A stretch of 64,000 bases of DNA from Gammaproteobacteria bacterium (GTDB taxonomy: Bacteria; Pseudomonadota; Gammaproteobacteria; Nitrosococcales; Methylophagaceae): contig JAQWIT010000003.1 in the NCBI GenBank assembly GCA_029248745.1, positions 310,001 through 374,000 of the forward strand, in the 5' to 3' direction. The position numbers and the translations under genes were made by a program. How positions within the stretch are numbered: the first letter of the stretch is position 1; each line of letters begins with the position of its first letter. Positions 10,626 to 20,143 of the stretch are shown here, piece by piece. Under the pieces are notes generated by a model. That model was given only the letters and a program-made list of their open reading frames with translations, had not been told where the DNA came from and ran no database searches.

Positions 10626-11123
10626 TTACATTGCTTCTAATTTACCCGGTAATGTTTCATGACATTTCTTATACTTCTTACCACTACCACAAAAGCAAGG
10701 AGCATTACGCTCTAATTTGATAGGGGGTAATTCTTCACCGTCGAAGTAATACCATTTGTCGTTAACGAAAACAAATCTAGAACGTTCATGTTGCTGTGCA
10801 ATCAAACCATCTTTAATATGAAACGCAACAAAGTCGACGTAAGCCACTACGTCATCTTGTTTTTCAGAGCCTATAATTTTAAGTCCGACCCAACGTGTTT
10901 TTTTAATCTGCCGAGAGAGTGAAAAAGATAAACCAAAACGGCGTTTCCTAGGGTGAAGCGTATCGAGTAAATAGCCTATATCACCATAACAAAAAGCAGT
11001 GTAACGCGCTCGCACAATGCGTTCTACATCAGGGTTTTCAACTTTACCTTTATGGACTAACTCGCAACATTCCGTATAAAGTTTTCCACTAAAGCAGGGA
11101 CAGGGGTAAGTATTTTCAGTCAT
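10626..11123 (-). CDS. YchJ/UPF0225 family SEC-C metal-binding protein
   Basis: N- and C-terminal Cys-rich motifs CPCFSGKLYTECC and APCFCGSGKKYKKCH. Confidence 0.88.
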   Translation of the reverse strand: MTENTYPCPCFSGKLYTECCELVHKGKVENPDVERIVRARYTAFCYGDIGYLLDTLHPRKRRFGLSFSLSRQIKKTRWVGLKIIGSEKQDDVVAYVDFVAFHIKDGLIAQQHERSRFVFVNDKWYYFDGEELPPIKLERNAPCFCGSGKKYKKCHETLPGKLEAM

Positions 11124-11128
11124 CGAGA

Positions 11129-11920
11129 TTAACCGGTTTCGTTAAAAGGTATTTGCATTACATCTGGGTATATAAAATGATAACCCAACCGTTGTTTGAT
11201 TTTAGCATTACTCACCGTTTTCGTCTGGCCGAGTGTTTGATCAGAGAAGGCGGGTGGGTGATCGCCTAGTAAAAGACGTGCATGACTATAAAATTGGCGT
11301 TTCGTAGGGTGTGTATCAGCACAGCCATTAAAAACATCACCCCAAGCCGATTGCTCAAGAATCTGGCCGATAATCTTAATACAATCATCACGGTGAATTA
11401 AGTTAACGGGCGCATCAGGCTGAGGAACAACTTTACCGTTAGAGAAGAATCGTCCTGGGTGACGTTGATAGCCGATAAGGCCACTTAATCTGAGAATAGT
11501 GGTATCAAAGTGTGAGCAGGACTGAAATGTCTGTTCAATTCGAAATAACACGTTATCTGTATCTTCAGCATCACTATCTTCAGTGACAACGGCATTGGCG
11601 TTGTGGTATACCGAGGATGAACTGATAAATAAAACGTGTTGAATCTGCGAATCTGCTATCTGTTCTATGAGTTTGTCAAACCCAGCTTGATTTTTCGACG
11701 TGATATTACAGATCAAAATATCCGACTCGAAAAAAGCTTTAGGGAAGAGAGCTTGATCAATATCAACGATATATGGGGTAGCACCAAATTGTTCAAAGGA
11801 GACCAGTTTTTCAGTTTTCCGTGTTGATATATGAACAGGGTAGCCTTGTTGAATTAGGTCTTTAGCAAGCGGTAAGCCCAGCCAACCGCTACCAAGAATG
11901 CTAACGTTATTCTTTTTCAT
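11129..11920 (-). CDS. NAD-dependent epimerase/dehydratase family protein
   Basis: VSILGSGWLGLPLAKDLIQQGYPV Rossmann start; SSSSVY... Confidence 0.85.
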   Translation of the reverse strand: MKKNNVSILGSGWLGLPLAKDLIQQGYPVHISTRKTEKLVSFEQFGATPYIVDIDQALFPKAFFESDILICNITSKNQAGFDKLIEQIADSQIQHVLFISSSSVYHNANAVVTEDSDAEDTDNVLFRIEQTFQSCSHFDTTILRLSGLIGYQRHPGRFFSNGKVVPQPDAPVNLIHRDDCIKIIGQILEQSAWGDVFNGCADTHPTKRQFYSHARLLLGDHPPAFSDQTLGQTKTVSNAKIKQRLGYHFIYPDVMQIPFNETG

Positions 11921-12227
11921 ATAACTGTTTAAAAGTTCGAACGCTGAAGCCAGTCATTTGCTCATCATCAATTAAAATAAGCGGCACACCACGACCATTA
12001 AGCGCATCATATTCCTGTTTTGCTTGAGCACTTTTTTCGATATCGAGTTCTTTAAAAGGAATCCCTTGACGGGTAAATGATTCCCGTGCTTTACGACAAT
12101 AACCACACCAGCCAGTGGAATACATCGTGACTTGTTTATCGTTGGGTGTAATAGTGGGTTCTAACCAGCAAAAAGGGTCGGCTAAGAAAAAAAGAAACAT
12201 TGCACCCAGTGCAATACTAAGCGGCAT
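11907..12227 (-). CDS. Membrane-anchored glutaredoxin-like protein
   Basis: N-terminal hydrophobic helix, then VTMYSTGWCGYCRKARESF and GRGVPLILIDD. Confidence 0.85.
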   Translation of the reverse strand: MPLSIALGAMFLFFLADPFCWLEPTITPNDKQVTMYSTGWCGYCRKARESFTRQGIPFKELDIEKSAQAKQEYDALNGRGVPLILIDDEQMTGFSVRTFKQLYEKE

Positions 12228-12241
12228 AATAAAAACCTAAA

Positions 12242-13123
12242 TTAAAGATCATAAGCTTGTCTAACACGTGACATAGCATACCATCGTGTAGCACGGGCTT
12301 TTATATATTTATCTTCATCCTGTGGTTGACCACCGGGCTTTCTAAGCCAACTTTGCTTACCGAGGTACTGCTGATACATGGACTCTTGATAGACAGACAA
12401 TGAAGGGTATCTATCCATCAAGACAAGAGAAATGGACTCAGCATTAGCCCCACTGGGGTGAGGAGGACCAATAACGCGCCCGCCAAAGCGGGGTAAATGG
12501 TGAGGAAGATGATTATCCGGATCTAAATGATTTAAAACATCGGCCACCATTTCACCCAGAGGGACAATATGGGCGTCGGGCTGAATGGATTGGATATCTC
12601 TAACAAACTGCTCGAATAATAAGTATCTTAATTGTGGGACTTTAAAAAGATTGGGTTGCCCACAGTAATCCTTACCGCTAACAAAAATGGGATATTTCAA
12701 TACTGAACAAAAATGAACGAGATCATTATGCTCAGCCCATAAGCTACTACAACAAGTAATGCCTAGCTTTTCTGCATAACCCAAGCGATTCAGCATCTCG
12801 ACCAAGCGAGGCCGCATCGTGCCACTCAAACTGGCATTTTGTTTAACGGACTCAAGTGCTTGTTCAGGGCTGTGACCATTAGCAAGTGCTTGCTTTAAAG
12901 CATTAATAGATCGGTTCATTTGTGTCCTACCCGGTGTGATGCCGACAATAATTAACTTAGCATCGATGTTTACATATTCAAAAGGCGCATAAAAGCAGCT
13001 TAACTTTTTACTGGGTAAATCCCATAGTTGAAGGGAAGCATCAGGCAGACTTCTATCTTGCCGTATGGTCAAAGCATCAATATTACTTAAATAGGGCGAA
13101 AGTTGGTCAGTATGGGAACTCAT
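12242..13123 (-). CDS. Uracil-DNA-glycosylase-superfamily-like protein
   Basis: LIIVGITPGRTQ (motif-A-like) and GPPHPSGANAES (HPS motif) in a 293 aa protein. Confidence 0.55.
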   Translation of the reverse strand: MSSHTDQLSPYLSNIDALTIRQDRSLPDASLQLWDLPSKKLSCFYAPFEYVNIDAKLIIVGITPGRTQMNRSINALKQALANGHSPEQALESVKQNASLSGTMRPRLVEMLNRLGYAEKLGITCCSSLWAEHNDLVHFCSVLKYPIFVSGKDYCGQPNLFKVPQLRYLLFEQFVRDIQSIQPDAHIVPLGEMVADVLNHLDPDNHLPHHLPRFGGRVIGPPHPSGANAESISLVLMDRYPSLSVYQESMYQQYLGKQSWLRKPGGQPQDEDKYIKARATRWYAMSRVRQAYDL

Positions 13124-13202
13124 GGTGTATTCATTTTATGGATGCTTAATGATTGCGATAGCATAATAGGAGATAACCATTTTACGATACTGAGGTCAAT
13201 CA

Positions 13203-13928
13203 TGGAGTACAGCACACTGGGCTAACACTGATATCAAAGTCAGTAAAATTTGTTTGGGTACGATGACCTATGGCGAACAAAATACCGAAGCAGAAGGTCA
13301 CCAACAGCTGATTATGCGGTGAATAATGGCGTCAATTTTATTGATACGGCAGAGTTGTATTCCATCCCGCCCAAAGCAGAGACCTATGGTAGAACAGAAG
13401 AAATTATCGGCACTTGGTTAGCAAAGCGAGGTCGCCGTGATGATATTGTTTTGGCCAGTAAAATTGCAGGGCCAGGTTTATACTTTGTGAGTCATATTCG
13501 ACATGGTAAAACCAAGTTTGATAGCGAGCATATCGAGCAAGCCCTAAACGCCAGTTTAACGAGGCTAAAAACAGATTATATCGATTTGTATTAGCTACAC
13601 TGGCCCGAAAGGCGGACAAATTATTTCGGCCAACTAGGCTATACAAAGAGTGAAACAGAGGAAAGTCTAACCCCAATAGAGCAAACGCTACGCGCCTTAA
13701 AAAAATATGTTGATGAAGGCAAAATTCGCCATATCGGCTTATCTAATGAAACGCCATGGGGCATCATGCAGTTTCTAACAATTGGAAAACAATATGACTT
13801 ACCCGTCGTTGTTTCAGCACAAAATCCCTATAGCTTGTTGAATAGGACCTATGAAACAGGCAACGCTGAAGTCAGCCATAGGGAACAAGTCGGGTTACTG
13901 GCCTATTCACCACTCGGCCTCTCGTGTT
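13203..13928 (+). pseudogene. Aldo/keto reductase (Tas-like) pseudogene, 3' truncated
   Basis: Fragments in shifting frames: MEYSTLG / NTDIKVSKICLGTMTYGEQNTEAEGHQQL / DYAVNNGVNFIDTAELY...DYIDLY*LHWPER...KIRHIGLSNETPWG...GLLAYSPL. TAG at 13592. Confidence 0.9.
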
Positions 13929-14164
13929 GATACACGCTCTTTATTTGGGAAAACCCCTCCAGTGAGCTCTCTAACGGGGATTTTAAAGTCATTGGGGTTG
14001 CAGACATCAATTTTAAAAACAGCCTGTTGTTTTTCAGCTGAAAAGGAAATAAGTGTGATGTTATGGGTTCGCGGTGTTTGCATTGACGCCATATCGATTG
14101 CATACACAGAAGACCTGAGTATCAAACTTAAAAATAAAATTAGGCGGGTCGTTAGCTTTGTCAT
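13907..14164 (-). pseudogene. N-terminal fragment of a secreted/membrane hypothetical protein
   Basis: MTKLTTRLILFLSLILRSSVYAIDMAS... signal-peptide-like start; truncated where it meets the AKR remnant. Confidence 0.45.
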
Positions 14165-14240
14165 AGTGAATGAGGATAATGGGTAAGGATGATGCTCTAA
14201 TTCCCATAGTTAACTAACAGTTCTGACAGGGTGTTTTTTC

Positions 14241-15200
14241 TTAATCTAAGTCAGTTGTTGTGATCGTTAGCGGCGTACCATCACTTAAGACTAGACCCGT
14301 TTCCATATTGGCTAATTTCAAACTAACAAGGCAATTTAAATGGCCGTTTTGTTGGCAGGCAGAAACAATGTGCCCTGCGATTTGGCCATCATCTGTTTTG
14401 ACTTCACAAGCCGCAGTGGGGTTTAGCGAGGTATTGGCATTAGCAATAAATAAGCGGCGGCTGGGTTTACCAAGATAATGTAGGCGAGCAACGACTTCCT
14501 GGCCTGGGTAACAGCCTTTTTTAAAGTTAACGGCTTCTGTTAAATCAAGGTTCAGTTGCTGTGGTGTGAATTTTTCTTGGCTATCGGGGTAAATATTGGC
14601 TAATCCGGCAGTGATATCTAGCCACTGCCAGTAATTAGCTGGTAGGTATTGGCTATCTTGCTCATCCAAAGTTGCCGTGAGATTAGTGATATGTTTTTTT
14701 TTGCAGATAACCAACCACCTTGGGGTAGCAGCTGGAAGTTTGGTATTTCGGAACTCGGTATGAACAGCGCCTTGATAGTCAACGTCAGCAAGCGCTAAAT
14801 GATCATGAGTTTGCACTAACCCTAGACAAGTCAGTTGTTTGGAATCATCGCTCAATGTTACTTTGGAGCGTAAGATATACATCGTCAAGCGCTTGGCAAT
14901 GGGCTCGCAGAGTGTCTCTGGCATGACAAGCTGATACTGATTTTCACTGATGCGAATTACTAAAAATAGCGCGAGTAAGCGGCCTTTGGGATTGCATAAA
15001 CCACTATATTGAGACTGGTTATCTGCCAATAAATTAATATCATTGGTCAGTAGGTTTTGGAGAAAAGTGGCGCTATCATCACCAGAAACGGAAAGCACGC
15101 CCAATTGATCAAGGGTCATGTAACAGGGTGTAGCATTAAGATCAGCGAAGGCGATGTCAGTGTCTGCGGTTTGCATAGGATCTACCGAAAAAGGAATCAT
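14241..15200 (-). CDS. ygfZ: tRNA-modifying protein YgfZ / folate-binding protein
   Basis: Contains KKGCYPGQEVVARLHYLGK. Confidence 0.92.
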   Translation of the reverse strand: MIPFSVDPMQTADTDIAFADLNATPCYMTLDQLGVLSVSGDDSATFLQNLLTNDINLLADNQSQYSGLCNPKGRLLALFLVIRISENQYQLVMPETLCEPIAKRLTMYILRSKVTLSDDSKQLTCLGLVQTHDHLALADVDYQGAVHTEFRNTKLPAATPRWLVICKKKHITNLTATLDEQDSQYLPANYWQWLDITAGLANIYPDSQEKFTPQQLNLDLTEAVNFKKGCYPGQEVVARLHYLGKPSRRLFIANANTSLNPTAACEVKTDDGQIAGHIVSACQQNGHLNCLVSLKLANMETGLVLSDGTPLTITTTDLD

Positions 15201-15281
15201 TGAAAGAATAGACTGAGTGTCAGTAACGTCATATTGTAGCGTGTCTATCAGGCAGTCACCACTCGAAAGGAGTCGAGGATT

Positions 15282-15719
15282 ATGACAAAGGATGCATTTG
15301 TACTAGAAGTAAAACAATCAGCAGAGCTATTATGTTATTTAATGGTAATACACGGCCTTTTTGAAGCTTCTATTGCACTGATGCTAATCACCAGACATTG
15401 GCAAACCTTACTTTTCGTCATACACATACTCAGCTTTATTCACTATTATCAATCGCACCACAAAAAGACAGGACGCCACACAGTAAGGCAATTAATGCTG
15501 TCGGAGGGCTTGTGTTCAGTTGATTTTGGTGATGATTCTCGTGTCGAAGACTTAAGCTTACGACAGAGTTTTGTGCAGCCACCATTGGTCATACTGTATT
15601 TCAAGCCTTCATCGGGCTAGAGAACAACACCGACTTACTTGCTGGCTGATCAAGCTGATGCAAAACAGTTACGGCAATTTAGAGTGTACTGTCGAGTTCC
15701 CAAGACTTTCCAGCAATAG
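15282..15719 (+). pseudogene. ygfX: YgfX-family membrane protein interrupted by an in-frame TAG
   Basis: Two-helix N-terminus; TAG at 15618; the same frame continues RTTPTYLLADQADAKQLRQFRVYCRV, resembling the conserved YgfX C-terminus. Located between ygfZ and nadB. Confidence 0.7.
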
Positions 15720-17301
15720 GGGTGTTCTCGGCGGCTTGGTCAGTATTGGCTTCAGGGTAATCCAGTGTGTAATGCAAGCCACGACTTTCTCTACGTTTTA
15801 GTGCTGAAAGAATAATTAATTCGGCAACATCGGCTAAATTACGTAGCTCCAATAAGTCACTGGTAATATGATGCTGATGATAATATTCATCAATTTCTTG
15901 CTGCAATAGTGCCAAACGCCGTTCTGCACGTTTTAAGCGATCATCATTGCGAACAATGCCAACATAATCCCACATAAAACGACGAAGTTCATCCCAGTTA
16001 TGGCTGATAGCGATGGCCTCTTTTGCAGGTCGTGCACGGCTGGCATCCCAGTCAGGAATAGCAGGTAGCAAAGTGTTAAAGGGCAGTAAGGATTGAATGT
16101 GAAGTGCAGCTGAACGAGCATAAACCAAACACTCTAATAAAGAATTACTGGCCATTCTATTTGCACCATGCAAGCCGGTATGAGCTGTTTCACCAACGGC
16201 ATATAAGCCTTCAACTTGCGTCTGGCCTTGTTGATTGACCACTAAACCACCACAAGTGTAGTGAGCTGCAGGAACGACGGGAATAGGCTCTTTCGTAATA
16301 TCAATGCCCAGTTTAAGACAACGTTTGTGAATAGTCGGAAAGTGCGATTCAATAAATTCTGCACTTTGATGACGGATATCTAAATAAACACAATCATCAC
16401 CGAGGCGCTTCATCTCATGGTCAATAGCCCTAGCGACAATATCACGTGGGGCTAATTCGCCCTGTTCATGAAAACGTTCCATAAAGGATTCGCCATTGGC
16501 GAGAACTAATTTAGCACCTTCACCACGTAAAGCTTCACTTATTAGGAAGGATTTTGCTTTAGGGTGATAGAGACAGGTTGGATGAAACTGTACAAACTCC
16601 ATATTAGCCACATCACATCCTGCGCGCCAACCCATGGCAATACCATCACCTGTTGAGACATCAGGGTTACTGGTATAGAGATAAACCTTACCTGCCCCAC
16701 CGGTCGCTAACACCGTGGTGGGTGCAATAAATTGATGTGTGGTATCAGCTTTAATATCTAATACATAACAGCCTAAACAGCTGTTTTTTGATTCGCCTAG
16801 CTGTTTTTGGCTGGTGATAAGATCAATGCCAATATGGAAAGGAAACAGCGCAATGTTGTTATGGGCGATGGCTTTAGCTAATAATGTTGTCTCAACTTCA
16901 CGTCCCGTTGCATCAGCAGAGTGAATGACACGGCGATGGCTATGACCGCCTTCCTGCGTCAGGTGATAGGTTTCTGAGGTGACACCATCTTTGGTAAAAG
17001 AAACACCTTGTTCAATTAACCATTCAATGCTTTCACGTGCATGCTCGACGGTATAGCGAACACTAGTTTCATCACATAACCCTGCGCCGGCAATTAAGGT
17101 GTCATTGATATGAGATTCAATCGAATCAGCTTGATCGAGCACAACTGAAATACCGCCTTGAGCATAAAGAGAGGCGCTTTCTTTCAGCTGGTCTTTGGAT
17201 AAAATGGCAACGCGGGCATTATCAGCTAATTGTAAAGCCAATGTGAGACCAGCAGTTCCACTGCCTATGATTAAAACATCGTACTCAGAATAAGTCGTCA
17301 T
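15679..17301 (-). CDS. nadB: L-aspartate oxidase
   Basis: DVLIIGSGTAGLTLALQLAD, HSHRRVIHSADATGREVE. Confidence 0.95.
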   Translation of the reverse strand: MTTYSEYDVLIIGSGTAGLTLALQLADNARVAILSKDQLKESASLYAQGGISVVLDQADSIESHINDTLIAGAGLCDETSVRYTVEHARESIEWLIEQGVSFTKDGVTSETYHLTQEGGHSHRRVIHSADATGREVETTLLAKAIAHNNIALFPFHIGIDLITSQKQLGESKNSCLGCYVLDIKADTTHQFIAPTTVLATGGAGKVYLYTSNPDVSTGDGIAMGWRAGCDVANMEFVQFHPTCLYHPKAKSFLISEALRGEGAKLVLANGESFMERFHEQGELAPRDIVARAIDHEMKRLGDDCVYLDIRHQSAEFIESHFPTIHKRCLKLGIDITKEPIPVVPAAHYTCGGLVVNQQGQTQVEGLYAVGETAHTGLHGANRMASNSLLECLVYARSAALHIQSLLPFNTLLPAIPDWDASRARPAKEAIAISHNWDELRRFMWDYVGIVRNDDRLKRAERRLALLQQEIDEYYHQHHITSDLLELRNLADVAELIILSALKRRESRGLHYTLDYPEANTDQAAENTPIAGKSWELDSTL

Positions 17302-17392
17302 AATTGAAATTGATAAAAGTGATACCGTCAGTATATAGCAGCGATTAAGCGCGATGGAGGGAACAACAGACCTAACAATATCAAAAAAACGT

Positions 17393-17419
17393 GGAATTCA
17401 TTATGCTTTTTGGTCTAAA
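17393..17419 (+). promoter_or_regulatory. Possible sigma-E-type promoter (GGAATT...TCTAAA) upstream of rpoE
   Basis: GGAATT at 17393 and TCTAAA at 17414, 15 nt apart; resembles GGAACTT/TCTRA. Confidence 0.4.
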
Positions 17420-17525
17420 GGCATTATATTTGAGCACTAATTGGGAACAAAGACATTGCTATGCCAGTCAATAACAACAAATTCATTAAATGTCTCCGGC
17501 CAGTCGGAGTGTGCCGGAACAAGGG

Positions 17526-18107
17526 ATGAGTGTGGATCAAGAGCTAGTACAGCGTGTACAAGCGGGTGATAAGAATGCGTTTGATGTGCTGATAATCAAG
17601 TATCAACAGCGCATTATTAATGTCATTACTGGCTTTGTACATGATCCTGTGGAAGCACAAGATGTTGCTCAGGAGGCATTTGTTAAGGCGTATCGAGCAA
17701 TACCCAACTTTCGTGGAGATAGTGCGTTTTATACCTGGTTATATCGCATCGCTATTAACACATCGAAAAATCACCTGGCGGCGAGGGCAAGAAGGCCACC
17801 AACAAGCGATGTCGATGCTGCCGATGCAACGAATGTCTACGATGCACCTGAATTAAAAGAGTTTGAAACGCCAGAAAGTAACTTGGTGAGCGATGAATTG
17901 GAGCAGGCGATTCATCAAGCGATTGATGAATTACAAGAAGATACAGCAACAGCAATTAAGTTAAGAGAATTTGAAGGAATGAGCTACGAGGAAATTTCTG
18001 AGGCAATGGAGTGTCCTATAGGGACAGTCCGTTCAAGAATTTTTCGTGCACGTGAAGCAATAGAACAAAGAATACAAACCGTAATGGGTGAAGGGGAACA
18101 ACCATGA
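17526..18107 (+). CDS. rpoE: RNA polymerase sigma factor RpoE/AlgU
   Basis: QELVQRVQAGDKNAFDVLIIKYQ...; upstream ATG at 17490 also possible. Confidence 0.95.
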   Translation: MSVDQELVQRVQAGDKNAFDVLIIKYQQRIINVITGFVHDPVEAQDVAQEAFVKAYRAIPNFRGDSAFYTWLYRIAINTSKNHLAARARRPPTSDVDAADATNVYDAPELKEFETPESNLVSDELEQAIHQAIDELQEDTATAIKLREFEGMSYEEISEAMECPIGTVRSRIFRAREAIEQRIQTVMGEGEQP

Positions 18108-18730
18108 CAGCCAATGAAGAAGAACTATTGTCTGCCTTAGTTGATGGGGAACTGCAAGGCGAGGCGCTAGACAGTGCAATAGCATTATTAAGTACAAATG
18201 AAGCTGCAAAAAAACGGTTTCAACGTTATCAATTAACGAGCAATGTACTAAATGGACATGCTATTGGGCATCAACAACAGGATATGACACAAAAAATCAG
18301 TGCGGTTATTGCTGAAGAACCAGCACATAGCATTAACGTAATACAAACTAATGAGCCTGCATTGGAAGCACCTCAAACTGAACCACCAACGGCAGAAGTA
18401 TTGACCTTCCCAGAACGGTTCTGGAAACAAACAGTGGGTCTTGCTGTAGCAGCATCATTTGGTGCATTAGCCGTTGTAGGTACGATGACACAACCTGAAT
18501 ACTCTGTGATGCCAGCTTCCCCATTAGCTTCATTAGCAGCGGCTGATGAACCGGCACAAACGGCGCAGGTGGCAACTCAAATGCCTCAAGAGCCGAGTAA
18601 TCGTTGGACTGTGACCGAACAAGAAATAGAAGATAGGCTAAATGTCTACCTTGTTGATCACAATGAATATGCCGGCGCATCAGATATTTTTTCTAATGCA
18701 CGTGTGATTGCCTATGAATCAGGTCAATAA
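18104..18730 (+). CDS. rseA: Anti-sigma factor RseA/MucA
   Basis: LSALVDGELQGEAL N-terminus, single TM, operon position. Confidence 0.9.
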   Translation: MTANEEELLSALVDGELQGEALDSAIALLSTNEAAKKRFQRYQLTSNVLNGHAIGHQQQDMTQKISAVIAEEPAHSINVIQTNEPALEAPQTEPPTAEVLTFPERFWKQTVGLAVAASFGALAVVGTMTQPEYSVMPASPLASLAAADEPAQTAQVATQMPQEPSNRWTVTEQEIEDRLNVYLVDHNEYAGASDIFSNARVIAYESGQ

Positions 18731-18733
18731 ACA

Positions 18734-19714
18734 ATGCAACGTTTAGCACAAGTTTGTTTGGGTTTTTGTCTTAGTCTGTCATCAGCTATTTCAACGGCAG
18801 AACCCGAAGCAGTAGCATTATTAGAACGGATGGGCACTGCGGCAAAAAAACTGAACTACGATGGCGTTTTCACTTATCAAATGGGCCGTAAAGTCCAAGC
18901 GATTCGTATTATTCACAGTGCTAACGAAAATGGTGAAGTTGAGCGCTTATTATCCTTAAATGGTGCTGCAAGAGAGCTCATTAGGACGAATGATCATGTA
19001 ACTTGTATTTTCCCTGAGGGTAAACGGATTAATGTCGACAGAAGACCTTTAGGCCGTGGCTTTCCAAGTGATTTATTGAGCCGAATGAGTTCGGCGACGC
19101 CTTATTACGCTATCACAATGGGTGATAATGGCCGTGTTGCCAATAGAAAAGCAAAACAACTTGTTGTGTCACCTGTCGATGACTACCGCTATGGTTATCA
19201 TTTGTGGGTGGATAAGGAGACAGATTTATTACTGCAATCTGACTTATTAACTGATAAAGGACAAGTGTTGGAAAGCTTTACCTTTTCTTCTATTAACTTA
19301 AATGTCGACATCCCTGAACTAGCGCTTAAACCGCAAATAGAAGGACAAGCATTGTCATGGAACCGTAATCAGACTGAACCAGTGAGTCAGCGACGAGCAA
19401 AAGAGAAGGGACTTAGCGCTTCTTTATGGCAAGTCGGTTGGCTACCAGAGGGGTTTGCTTTAGTTGCAGAGCAAAGTCGGCGTAAAGCCCACAACGATAA
19501 AGTGGTTGAACAACGTGTTTATAGTGATGGACTTAGCTCAGTGTCCGTTTTTATTGAGCAAAAAGCAGCACATCACCATTTGGAAGGTGGCAGTAGAATG
19601 GGTGCTATCAACGCGTTTGGAGTCATGGAAGATAACCATTACATCACTGCGGTAGGTCAAGTGCCAGGGCATACTGTTGAGAAAATTGTCCGTTCAATAA
19701 CGATGGCAGAATAA
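18734..19714 (+). CDS. rseB: Sigma-E regulatory protein RseB/MucB
   Basis: LNYDGVFTYQMGRKVQAIRIIHS; operon position. Confidence 0.93.
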   Translation: MQRLAQVCLGFCLSLSSAISTAEPEAVALLERMGTAAKKLNYDGVFTYQMGRKVQAIRIIHSANENGEVERLLSLNGAARELIRTNDHVTCIFPEGKRINVDRRPLGRGFPSDLLSRMSSATPYYAITMGDNGRVANRKAKQLVVSPVDDYRYGYHLWVDKETDLLLQSDLLTDKGQVLESFTFSSINLNVDIPELALKPQIEGQALSWNRNQTEPVSQRRAKEKGLSASLWQVGWLPEGFALVAEQSRRKAHNDKVVEQRVYSDGLSSVSVFIEQKAAHHHLEGGSRMGAINAFGVMEDNHYITAVGQVPGHTVEKIVRSITMAE

Positions 19715-19720
19715 GCGGGA

Positions 19721-20140
19721 ATGATTGAACAACAAGCGACCGTTGTCGAGGTCGATGATGACAGAGTTATGCTACAAGCAGCACGCCAATCAACATGCAG
19801 TAGCTGCCAACTAAAACAAGGTTGTGGAACAGGCTTGTTGGCTAAACATGTCGGACAACGTTTCTCAAAAATTGTGGTCAATAAAACGACGGATGTTGAA
19901 ATAGGTCAACAGCGAACAGTCGTGATTCCAGAGCAGACATTATTGCAAGGAGCAGCCCTAATGTACTTATTGCCATTAGGTTTATTGATTCTATTTTCAA
20001 TGGTGGCGAGAATATTAGCACTAGGTGATGGCTTTGAAATTATCTTGGGACTGGTCGGTTTGTTATCTGGTTTTTTATGGGTAAAACAGCGTTTAAAAAA
20101 TAAAAAAGATGGTTTTCAAGCCAGAATTTTAGAGGAATAA
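19721..20140 (+). CDS. rseC: RseC/MucC family protein
   Basis: CSSCQLKQGCGTGLL Cys motif plus two TM helices. Confidence 0.9.
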   Translation: MIEQQATVVEVDDDRVMLQAARQSTCSSCQLKQGCGTGLLAKHVGQRFSKIVVNKTTDVEIGQQRTVVIPEQTLLQGAALMYLLPLGLLILFSMVARILALGDGFEIILGLVGLLSGFLWVKQRLKNKKDGFQARILEE

Positions 20141-20143
20141 AAG

